From Trichinella spiralis (Eukaryota > Nematoda > Enoplea > Trichinellida > Trichinellidae): a stretch of DNA of 64,000 bases. The notes beneath the pieces are model-generated. The model searched no databases. It saw nothing but the letters and a program-made list of their open reading frames with translations, and was not told the DNA's origin. A program made the position numbers and the translations under genes. Positions 11,436 through 21,955 of the stretch are shown here, one piece after another; position 1 is the stretch's first letter; each line of letters starts with the position of its first letter. The stretch lies in contig CM012954.1 of assembly GCA_000181795.3 (NCBI GenBank), positions 3,022,910-3,086,909 of the forward strand, written 5' to 3'.

Positions 11436-14400
11436 GGCGGTCAATTTTTTTCTTCTGTTTTTTTTCTGTATCCACATAGCTTGTTTATTTTTTTTATTAT
11501 ACTTTCAAAAAAAGTGAGACTTTTCTTTTGCAAACTGAAAAGCAATCCTATGAGTATTTTATCTAGTTAGCATCATTATTTGTCATTTCGGTTTTCATCC
11601 ATCATCAGATTGTTTGTTGAGGTTTCAATATTGTGGTATTTAAATTTCTTGTTTCCTCTTTCTATTTCATTTTCAACCTCTTTTTTTCTTCTTTTTTTCC
11701 AATATTTGATAAGTATCATTCTTTTTATATCACAAAATGCATTGCCAGAGTTGCATGTTCTGTTCTCAGACTCTGGTGAATTTTGCTTGTTGTTGTTGTT
11801 GTTGTTGTAATAATGACAATAACTGTTGCAAAATTATCATTATTACAGTTTTCAACGCCATGTTTTCTTCTTATACAGTATTCGACTTTTCCAAGCTTTG
11901 TCATATTTTGTCCCGTAAATGTTGTTTTGCATCTTTATCATTGTGTAAGTGGATTTTTTTAATTTATTTTTCTGCCGCTGCCTGAATCAGCGTGCAAGCA
12001 ATTCTAACTTGTAACGTTCCTTGTTTTTTTTCTCTCTCTTTTCTTTGTTGTTTTGCTGCTAATTTTAAGCTGTTCAACAGGACGCGTTCATTCACTTCGG
12101 GTCTTGTCACTGTTGCAACTGTTGTTGTATGCGATAATTTTTGTCCATTTTGTGCGTGTTATATACGGTTGCGCTCGTCACTTCGGGTCACTTTTTGTCC
12201 CTTGAAAAAAATTCATGGAAAAGAAAGTAATCATCTGTTCTCCTCTCTCTCTCTCTCTCTCCTCTTCTCTTATTTATATGAATATACATATACACATATA
12301 AGTATATTTATTCATTTATTTGTTTATTTGTTTGTTTAATTACTGTCCCATGGTATACTTTTTATATATATCATCCGCAGCCGGTAATAGCTGCTTTTTT
12401 ATTTTATTTTTGTTATCGTCATCATTGTATCTTTTGCTTTTTCTTCTCTTCTCAAATAAGCAAAAGTATATATATTATCATCTATACACATATACATACA
12501 TATTTATTTATATATTCATTCATTCATTCATTCACTACATTTCATCCTCTCTTAGCATTCTTTTGTCACTTTCACTGTCATATGTACTGTCGTTATTTAT
12601 TAATCAATTTTACGTTTTCTTTCTTGTTAACTGTTCGGTTGAGAACGACCGTACTGAAAGAAAGCGAGTGGATTGCTATTTCTCATATCTGCATTGGCAT
12701 GTTTTGTTATGCCAATTATAGAATTTGATAAGCGAAACTGACTGACTACCTGTTACCTTACCAGTAAAAAGAATGCACTGTTCACCACAGCATTGCAGTG
12801 TTTGCTTGCTTTTACACACACAGGGTTCAACGACAGTATCATCATCATCAATTTATTACACGTAACTTCTTTTGTTTTGTTTTCCATTTGAATTTGTCTC
12901 ACGTTATTGTTGTTTTGTTTCTTTATGTAAAAGCAATACAGATGAAATGTATGAATATCGATAACTTTTTTGAATATGGTATATTAGATTAGCATCTAGT
13001 AAAGAGATTGTGAATGTTCGATTTGATTGATATGTAATTTGTAAAATCTGATCAGAAATTGTACAGTAGAATTAAGAGAACAAAAGGAACAAGAAATGAA
13101 AGAGCTCATAGTGTGGACTAACTGTATTCGTTTTTGTTGTTTTGAATAATATGGAACAGATTTTTTACACTCAGACCAAAAGAGGAAGAAGCATGTAAGT
13201 GGTGAATTCGTCACCGATCCATCCCTAATTTGGTTAACACTACTGTTTGCTAAATATTGCAATTGTTTTGTTGAATTGTAATTTTATGGCAAAAATCAGT
13301 GTATGTCGTGTTCATTTTCTAGGTTATCTGATATGTTCGCTGAAAACGCTTCTGAATGCACAACAAAGGTGAAAACTTTCTTGTCGACTTTTCTACCCGG
13401 TTGTTAATTGCCTGTGATTTTGTATCCTGATGAAGCTGAACACTATTACAGTTTTTAATTGAAAGAAATTCACTGATCCCATTCCATATTTCTGTTAATA
13501 AATACTGGTAACGAATTCACAACTGATTATTTCTTTTCCAGATGTGGATTTTGCTTACTCCAGTTTGCTGGGTGCAACGCATTCAGACCACAACACCGCA
13601 GTGTTGTAAGCAAATATCCAACAATAACCAACCACTGAAGAGATAAGTATAAACGAGAATGGCATTCATTAGAAAACTGAAATTAATATCAGTTTCAATT
13701 TGTTTTCTTTATTATTGTCAAATTGATGAACTGTAGAGATGCAGTCTATATCAAAATCTGTGGCAACAACCACAAAGTCATCACTTTTGAAAATGTTGAA
13801 GTTTCAAATCAAGATCAGAAAGAAGCAGTTTGTAGAAATTGTTTGGCTTAATTTGTTCGCTTCGTTAATGGGCGCGTTTTGTATACAACGAGTAAACGGA
13901 TCTGATTTTGCTCGACATGACCATTAATTAAGTCAAGTTTAAAATTAGCCGGACCGGTCGAAGCCGACTACGAGCAGGTTTCAGATGTCATGCCACAGTG
14001 ACACACTATTTCATCATTATTGTTTGCTTTTAATTTATTTTTTCTATATTTCTTTCTCAGCTGATCACTGTATTTCCGTGGACAGACAGGCAGACAGATA
14101 AAAAAGAGAAGTTTTGCTTTTTAGCATAATAGTTGGTTGATTCAATCAGAAATTTTATTCATTTATTTTATTTTTTTAAATGAATCGCAATTCCTATTTG
14201 CAACAGATAAGTGGAACAAAAAGTAGGAACATCTACAGTAATTTATGTAAAATTCATCCTGCGCATTCTTTTGGAATACTGTACATTTTCTGAAAAAAGC
14301 GTTAGAAATATTTGAACTTGATAATAGGATACTGTAACTATGAATACTGCCGTCTTGTTTGATCGTTTGTATTCATGTAATCATGTGCACTAGTAGCAAT

Positions 14401-15286
14401 TACTCATTAATTTCTATTCCTAAATATGCATTCCTATTTTGCGACTGCTCTCCGTTTGACGTAACCTTACAAGTCACACGAGCGATATGCTTACGTGACC
14501 ATATTTGGATGAATGAAACCGACAGCTTGACTTTCCCCGCTTGAGAGTTTACAATATGCACTATTAATTTTACGTAAGCTTCGTCGCTTACACATTTTAT
14601 TCTTTCGATGTGAGAAAAACGATAAAAAATGTGTAACGGGTACAGTTGCGTTAACACTTAAAAGGAAGTCAAGATCGAAAGGAACTAAGTAGCAACGTAG
14701 AAAAAAACAATTCAATAATGATAATTACGTTTGCCGATTTAAAAGGAGAATGGCGTCTATCTAGTGGTGCAAACATTTTCCTATATATATGTATATATAG
14801 CGCGATCGTGGCGCTTTGTCAGTGTGAGTGAAAGTGTGTCGTTCGCTTGTGTTGTTAGTGTTCGTATCTGTTTGTGAATAAACGTTAAAGACCAGTGATA
14901 TGCCTCCCATGAATGACCGACAAAAGTCTACAGTAACCCAGAATGTTACAAATGTAATGCTGGTGGAGTAAAGCATTTTTTTGAAAAAAATACTCTACAC
15001 ATTTCATTTATACGCAGTAAATAAATGAACAATATGTTTAAAATAGTCATAAGTAGCTATCTTACTACAGTAAATAAATGTAAATTGAAAATAAGGTTCT
15101 CAACAATGTAGCCCATCACGTGATAATGAGATTAACGTAATGTTCCGTATGCAAAAGTATTATTGCATACGTCAATGTGTTTCTTTTTCCAGGATTCATA
15201 ATTCCATTGATGGTGGTTTGTATTGTGGTGTGAAATCTCATCTTAGCAAAGTTCAAGGAATCAATTCGCGATACTTTGCGAACGCG
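11436..15286. other. Intergenic region and FoxP 3' end
   Basis: AT-rich, with a TC run at about 12245-12260, ATTC and GTTT repeats near 12290-12540 and a TA run at about 14781-14800. It is mostly non-coding. A possible alternative terminal exon of FoxP lies at 13542-13609 and is listed separately. Short frames such as 13739-13927 and 14359-14544 have neither recognisable content nor splice context. Confidence 0.55.
13542..13609 (+). CDS. Candidate alternative C-terminal exon of FoxP
   Basis: After a strong acceptor (TTCTTTTCCAG) the frame entered in phase 1 reads VDFAYSSLLGATHSDHNTAV followed by Leu and TAA. It looks like a real C-terminus. The polyglutamine exon contains a GT (AAA|GTGCAT, 11423) in the matching phase, so a transcript could replace the abrupt QSAFC ending. 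That donor is weak, and two other frames across this segment are also open, so the call is tentative. Confidence 0.3.
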
Positions 15287-16707
15287 ATGGACAACCCACC
15301 GCAGCACCATTTTGATCCAGTGGCGCATGGATTGGATCCTACATTTCGACTAACTCAGTTTTCTGAATTGCGGGGATGAGGGTGCAAGGTGCCTCAAAAA
15401 GTGCTTACTGATTTGCTCAATAGTTGTGGTTTTGAATCAAAAAGAAACAGTTCATCTTCTAATCAAACAGATCTGCGCATTGGTTAGTAACATGTTGATC
15501 ACCGTTGGACAACAGCTTTTGACGCTTTAGTTTTTCAGGTATCGGGATGGATAGCTGTGTTTTGCCAATTCAGGGTGGCAAATTGTTATTAGTGCAAACT
15601 ACTGATTTTTTTTATCCTCTTATCGATGATCCATATGCAATGGTAGTGTCGGTTTTGATTACGGCCAGCATTTGTCTTTATTATATTTTTAGGGAAAAAT
15701 TGCTTGCGCCAACACTTTGAGTGACTTGTATGCAATGGGTGTTACTGACTGCGATAACATGCTGATGTTGTTATCAGTCTCTAATAAGATGTCCGAACGT
15801 GAACGTGACGTTGTCATACCGCTGATGATGAAAGGTTTTAATGTGAGCTCAGTATTTTTTTTTTGATTTTTTAAAATCATTTTACTGTATTGTATTGTTT
15901 TAGGATTGTGCCCAGGAAGCTGAAACGCAAGTGGAAGGTGGCCAGTCGGTTTTGAATCCTTGGATTACGATCGGTGGCGTAGCAACGGCTGTTTGCCCTC
16001 CAGAAAACATAATTATGCCGTACAACCTCTGTCCAGGCGATGTGCTTGTGTTGACCAAACCACTCGGCACTCAATTGATGGTGAACGTTAAAAATTGGCT
16101 CGACTTGGAGCATTCAAAATTCAACAGCATACGACATGTGATCAGTGAGGAGTCTGTGCAAAAAGTGCACGATTATTCAGTGAAATCGATGATAAGACTG
16201 AACCGAACAGGTAACGTTTTCAGTTTGTTCATTCATTTCTTTTGCGCATGTTCTTATCAAATCTGGGCATATTGTAGCAGCGAAATTGATGCACAAGTAC
16301 AATGCTCATGGTGCTACGGACATAACAGGATTTGGAATTGTTGGTCATGCGAACAATTTGGCGAAGATTCAGAAAAAGCCAGTCACCATTGTTATTGATA
16401 AATTACCTTTTTTGTATCGAATGGTAGAAGTAGCCAAAATTGCCGGTTGGCAACGGCTGCTGAATGGATTGTCTCCGGAGACGTCAGGCAAGTCAATTGC
16501 TGAATGCATTTATTTTGAAATTTATACTGTTAGAGTTTAGGCGGATTGCTGATCGCAATGGCTCCCGATGAAGCGGTTCAATTTTGCAATGAAATTGAAC
16601 GCATAGAACATCAGCCCGCATGGATTGTTGGACATGTTGAAAAAGGAGAGAATGTTGCTCGTTTGAGTGAAAACTGTGCACTTTTTGAGGTACCTTTACC
16701 TGACTGA
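15287..16707 (+). CDS. SEPHS2: Selenophosphate synthetase 2, selenocysteine-containing
   Basis: Makes selenophosphate from selenide and ATP, the selenium donor for Sec-tRNA synthesis. Exons: 15287-15482, 15539-15642, 15693-15842, 15904-16210, 16278-16487 and 16541-16707. The product is 377 aa when the TGA at 15377-15379 is read as Sec31. The context is [16 protein letters not shown], exactly the active-site loop of the family; E. coli SelD has Cys17 and Lys20 at the matching places. Other family hallmarks follow: [61 protein letters not shown] and [11 protein letters not shown]. Every exon after the UGA stays in frame, so this is not a pseudogene. The fifth intron (16488-16540) uses a GC donor. 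The start is the ATG at 15287; an acceptor at 15192 (TTCTTTTTCCAG) may be a 5' UTR intron or trans-splice site. A poly(A) signal AATAAA lies at 16989. Confidence 0.95.
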
Positions 16708-18309
16708 ATTTGAGAAAATAAGCAGATGTTGTTTTTGACGCATACTCACTAAAGCTGTTCTCAAGCCGTGAATATGCCGATGATGGCAAACAGTTCTGAT
16801 CATTTTCTGATTATGTTTGAAAAAGGTTTTATTTTGTTTTTCGAGTTCTGTTTTTATTATTGGTAAATGTTGAAAATTATAACTGCAAATGCTCTAACAT
16901 CATTATAATTTAACGTGGTTTGTGGATTTTGATAGACTTATTTTCATTTTTGTAATTGGAAAATGTAACACTTTCTTACTTGTTGCGTAATAAAATCTTT
17001 CTTACTGAAGAAGTAACTTTTTATTTCAAAGACTGCATATTGTTTTACATGAGAGAAAAGCTAATTCAAACGTATGCAACAGTAGTTTAAATGGAAGTGC
17101 TTTTAAAATTAATATCCTTTAACTAAAAATATATATTAATGCAAATTCAATGTTCAAAGTCATCACTGTGAAATAAAATGGATAATTATTTCATTCTTTC
17201 TTGAAATCCAATCAAATTGCACTGAAACGTAGATCAAAAAGCAATTTTTAGTTGATTCGATCTATTTACTTTTAAAATTCATACAATATTACAAAATGTA
17301 AATATTTATGCAAGGCCAATTTTATTATTTAAAAAACAAGGAGAAAACTGTTATTTTCCTATCAAATTTATTGCTACTTTATAATCATTATGTTTACAGT
17401 ATCGCTGTGTAGTTGGAAGTTCTTAGGCAATTGAGATATTTGCAGGTAATGTTTGTGCTTATTCTTTACTTTTAATAAATTTTAAATCATTGTTTATAAC
17501 TTACACGAGTAATTGTGCGCCATGGTGGTTAATTGATTTGTTGTTTTTGAGTTGGCGAGCCTTTTACGAACGTTATGACTAACTCGTGTGTCAGTTGCTA
17601 GTTTGCCTTGCTTGTATAATCTCTGGTCATTATTATTGTTTAATATTTATTTTTGTTTTTAGTTTTTAGTCTTTTATTTTGATAATTACTGAGCATGTTT
17701 CCAATTTTGAATTTCAAACTGTGAAACTAAATGTTATCAGGCAACGGGTTTTGTTGAAGCTATGCAGCGTTTAAGTTGTTCTTGTTTTTCATGTAATGTT
17801 CAACAGAAACGCGATTGCAGAAGTCGCATTTGTTTGTAGTTAGTCGTAGTGAATACATGACCTTTCTTAAGTTCTCCGATATCTTGAAAATAAAAAATGA
17901 TGTACATCATTTTTGATGTAATGCAGAATGATAGGAAGAATTGTGTTCTGTAATAGAATCGAAGTGGATTTATTTCAGTGTTGAATTGTTGCAGTGTTGT
18001 TGTTTGTACGAATGCTGTGTGTGTTAAGTTTAGTTTAGTTTATAATAGCTTAATTTTATGGAAATATTTTCATATAGTTAGGTTTTTTTGCACTTACAGA
18101 GCGGCAGTTTGTAAGCAAGGACAGGGTGTTTGTTCATAATATTTCATAAATCCATGGTAATGTTTATTTTTTGATTTTAAAGTAAATTAAATTGTATGAA
18201 CACTGATAATGTTGAACTTTATATTAATATTTGAATATTAAACTAATTTGAAATAATTTTCTGTAGATCCTCCAATACGGCATTCGAAAGATAGCATTTG
18301 AACGGAAAA
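16708..18309. other. SPS2 3' UTR and intergenic region
   Basis: AT-rich, with no long reading frame. It contains the SPS2 poly(A) signal at 16989 and, upstream of RPS24, an acceptor CTGTAG at 18261-18266. That acceptor begins the 43-nt 5' UTR of RPS24 and is a candidate 5' UTR or trans-splice site. Confidence 0.6.
16758..16823 (+). promoter_or_regulatory. Weak candidate SECIS-like hairpin in SPS2 3' UTR
   Basis: Between the stop codon (16707) and AATAAA (16989), TTCTCAAGC (16758) can pair with GTTTGAAAA (16815) in 8 of 9 positions. These arms enclose GTGA (16768), AAA (16788) and TGAT (16808), in the order expected for a eukaryotic SECIS. The 5' quartet would be GTGA rather than the usual ATGA, and the inner stem pairs poorly. 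An ATGA at 16780 does not give a better fold by eye. Confidence 0.22.
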
Positions 18310-19186
18310 ATGGTGCTTACGGTAAAGTATATTTTTTGTTTTGCCATTTCTTTAGTTTTATATTTTAATATTGGGTAATTGGGTTAATATTGGGTATAAT
18401 TAATTTATTGTATTTAAATTTAAACTTAAAGTATTTTTCGTTTGTTGTTTTAATCTCCCTCACTTTAACATGTTTGATTCGTGTATTTATATACTGTAAG
18501 TATTGTGAAAGCAAGATTGAATTCTTGTTTTGTTGAATTTTGAATGAGCTTAATTATTATTTATTTATTAAAGCTTATTTAAAATTTAAATTTTTTAATC
18601 TTAAATGAACGAGCTATTTTAAAATATTTCAGGATAGTACAATTACAGTGCGTACTCGTAAATTGATGACCAATCGTTTGCTTTGTCGCAAGCAGATGGT
18701 GAAATTGTCTAGTTTTCTATTTTTTTATCCACTAATTGTTTCAGTAATATTTGATTTTACAGATTGTCGATGTTATTCATCCAAATAAAGATGGAGTTTC
18801 AAAAGCTACCCTTTGTGAAATGCTTGCAAAGTCGTACAAAACTACGCCGGATGTTGTATTTTGTTTCGGCTTTCGAACTTGCTATGGTGGTGGCAGGTCA
18901 TCCGGTTTTGCGTTGATTTATGACGCTCTGGATTATGCAAAAAAATTCGAACCCAAACATCGATTAGTCAGGGTAATTTTTATAAATCATAATTGAGCAA
19001 CTTGTCTGTTTTTCATTCGTTAAGCTGTTTTTTGATTTTGAACGGTCAACAACCGATTTTTAGAAAGGTTTGCTCACACGGGAGCGCACAGGCCGTAAAC
19101 AGCGTAAAGAGCGTAAAAATCGTATGAAGAAGGTACGTGGTACGATGAAAAGCAAAGTGGGACAAGCTGCTAAAAAAGAAAAATGA
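18310..19186 (+). CDS. RPS24: 40S ribosomal protein S24 (eS24)
   Basis: A structural protein of the small ribosomal subunit in the cytoplasm. Exons: 18310-18321 (only four codons, MVLT), 18633-18698, 18763-18972 and 19064-19186. The product is 136 aa against 133 in human. Conserved segments: [74 protein letters not shown] and the basic tail [17 protein letters not shown]. The last two coding exons are joined AGG|AAA at phase 0. A poly(A)-like ATTAAA lies at 19261. The gene converges with the Egalitarian-like gene on the other strand, with about 550 bp between the two stop codons. Confidence 0.97.
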
Positions 19187-19739
19187 AACCGTAGTGTAAT
19201 AATAATAATAGCAAATGGCTTCATTTTTGAGTAGCCACTGATCATACATTACGCTTTACGATTAAACGGTTTCTTCTGGATCATGCATGAGGTTTGTTCA
19301 TATGCATATTCAATAACTGATGTCGATTCTTTTCATAATTTTGATATTCAATGCAAAAACATGAAAAACGATTTCCTTTCAACGGGTACAAAATCATGGT
19401 AGCACAGAGCGAACAAGCAACTCCGTTACTTTGCCGATTCTGATAGTGTAAGTGTAAAAGAAAACAGGAAGAGCTGAATTTTTGTAAAGAAGAAAAAGAA
19501 TAATTATTTTTCAGCTAGAATATAATATGACTGATTATTGTACATCAGCAGAAAATGAATTGCAAACCAAGAAGAAACAGATGAAAAAGAGAAAAAAATT
19601 GAAAGATGATAGATAGAGGTGGGCGTAGTTATAAGCGAATAGAAAATAAATTCAAACTAAATGGAGCAAGATGGGCAAAATGTAAACCTTGGATAAACAG
19701 CAATCAATTATTAAGAATATTTTCACTGCTATCCGAACG

Positions 19740-21955
19740 TCATGGTTCTTCAGTGAAAAATGTCGTAGATGTGATGTCACCTGTAGATGCAGTTTGGCAA
19801 GCGACACTGATTCGCTTGATAGCCTTGCATGTACAAACCAACTGACCACTGGTGTTGTTCATATTTTTAGTCGAAATTGTATTATTCTCTTCCAACTGTT
19901 GCATCACTGGCGAGTGAGATCCGCTTGGTTCTTGGGATTCTTGTAACAACGTAGTAGTACCGTGATGTCCGTTTTCCATTTGCGGTTGTGGCGACAGTTG
20001 ATCAGAAAGGCCGTGTGGAGGTATGTCAAGGTTGCTAACTGCATCCTGGCACAAAGATGTGAACAAGTTCAACTTGTTCGACGGCAGGCGACTGAAAGAG
20101 AAACATGCGCTAAACTTTGGACCCGACAGAAATATACTGCAAAACAAACGGAACATCAAGCATGCTTGCTTACCTTCTCAACGATCGATAAGCGTTTGGA
20201 AACAGGTCGAACAGCTCCTCGACAATGTGGCATACTTCGTCCACTTTGGCCGCACTGGTCTGCTCTCTGAAATCCCAAGTTCAGTTCGGTGCAACTGTAT
20301 GTGGCCGTATATTCCTGCGGCTTCAGCAAACAAACCTGATTTGCGCTCTTAGAGGTTCGTGGTCGAAAAGTGGCTTCGCATTCAAATAATGGACCAGTGC
20401 GGCAACGGAACCTCGTCTGAGCAGAAACAGCGACACGCCACTTTCGTCATTTTCAATCAACAGCTGCGCAATCTGCAAACAAGCAACAATACCAACAAAC
20501 AAAATCAAGATTACCACCCATTTCATTCATAGCAGCATCCATCGTACAGCATAGCAAGCAGGCTGCTGCATTCATTTATACTACATTTATTAATATTCAA
20601 CTAACTCTCTCTACCTGTGTATCGAAAACTTCCCAGAGACGAATTTTGTAATGCTGCCACAGTAAACGGGCGGCTCGTTTTGAACCGTGGACGATCTGCA
20701 ACGGATACCGAATAAATAAGTTACTTTTATAATAGTAATAATAATAAACTAGACAAACTTTAAGATATTCATCCGATTCAAGAATATCTTTGAGGCCACA
20801 TTCGAGCAGGATGCTGGCCGTGTATTCGACATCGAAGACAAAAATTCGACCGTTGGGTGTGCAGATGGTGATCAGAGTGAGAAATTCGTGCTGACCAACA
20901 ATGACCGATTTGAAATGCACAGCCAGTACTTTGCACAAATCCGGCGATGAGCAGCTTGCGATATCTTCGCATGCGCAGACAATGTCATGTACCGCCTGCA
21001 CGGCAGACTGCAGGGACCTGGCAATGGTGATATCTTTCTGAGCAGTCGAACGTGTTGGGGCGTTGGTCGGCTTGGATGTGGACGAATTCGAGCTGACATC
21101 AGTCTCCTGATCGTCGTCCAAGCCAGAACTGTAGTCAACGCCGCCTGCCTGGGTGGTGCGTCGACGATTCATGGACACCTTGTTGGAGCGAATGAAGAAC
21201 AAGTGACGCAACAATTTCAAAAATTGCATCAACTCTTTCGGATTGGCTGCGTTGACTCTTTTCCTCACTGCCAGTGGAAAGTGATTGCAAAATTTCCGGT
21301 ACAGAACTTCCAGTGGCACTGCCGTCTCGTGCGCCTCGACCTCTGAAACGAGAAACTGCACAACCATATCCACAACCTGCTGCCCGTTCAGCTGTTCAGC
21401 TTCGGACTGATCCACACCCTTCTCCATCTCGTCCCAGGCTTCTTTCAGGCACACCCGATCGCCAGTGACGACGAAAGCCTCCTTGTGCTGGCTGAGAAAC
21501 AGGCTGAAGTCACGAAAATGACAACCGGATACCAGTCGGACATCCGGCGATGCCTGCGACCGGTGTCCAAGCAGGCTCTTGACCGGAAGCTCGGGTCCGA
21601 ATTTGCGCAGCTTTTCTGTGAAGAAGCGTATCGCTTCGGCAACCGAATCGCGTTCTTTGTTCAAGCAAGCCGGTTGGGATGCCAGTGCGTTGGCCGGATC
21701 ATCGCCGTAACCTTTCAGTGTCACCTGACCGTCGTCTATGGAAAACAGAGATGGGAATTGAGCCAGAAAATCCGCTAGACTTTCCTTGCTGCCGCCAACT
21801 GCCTGCCTCATGTCAGCCGTAAAACCGCGTGCCCCAAACTGACAGCTCAGATCGTGTATGGAGCGACGACCGTTCTTCTGCATCAGATGATCGAGAAAGA
21901 ACATCAGCGCCATGTGCTTTGCTGAATCTTCGTCCGCTGTATTCGTGCTGCTCAT
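19740..21955 (-). CDS. egl: Egalitarian-like mRNA-transport adaptor with 3'-5' exonuclease-like domain
   Basis: Related to Drosophila Egalitarian and C. elegans EGAL-1, which link localised mRNAs to dynein through BicD and dynein light chain. Exons from the 5' end: 20759-21955, 20615-20695, 20336-20472, 20174-20266 and 19740-20136, giving 634 aa. The N-terminus (SAKHMALMFFLDHLMQ, QFGARGFTADMRQAVGGS) matches the family. Three related ~65-residue units follow at about 12-80, 104-170 and 190-262. The exonuclease-like domain runs from about 335 to 450 (ITICTPNGRIFVFD, IVHGSKRAARLLWQHY, VFDTQ). Where active DEDD nucleases have D-x-E, this protein has H347 and K349. The C-terminal tail contains SVACQTA, a possible LC8 dynein-light-chain motif. 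A splice acceptor sits 9 nt upstream of the ATG. The coding part is clearly GC-richer than its flanks. Confidence 0.9.

Noticed and set aside
11110-11475. Minus-strand Val/Ala-rich frame
   Set aside because: Antisense of the polyglutamine exon of FoxP.
16780-16820. Canonical ATGA-based SECIS
   Set aside because: The ATGA at 16780 is followed too soon by AAA (four bases) for a normal stem II, and no downstream TGA gives a good pairing partner.
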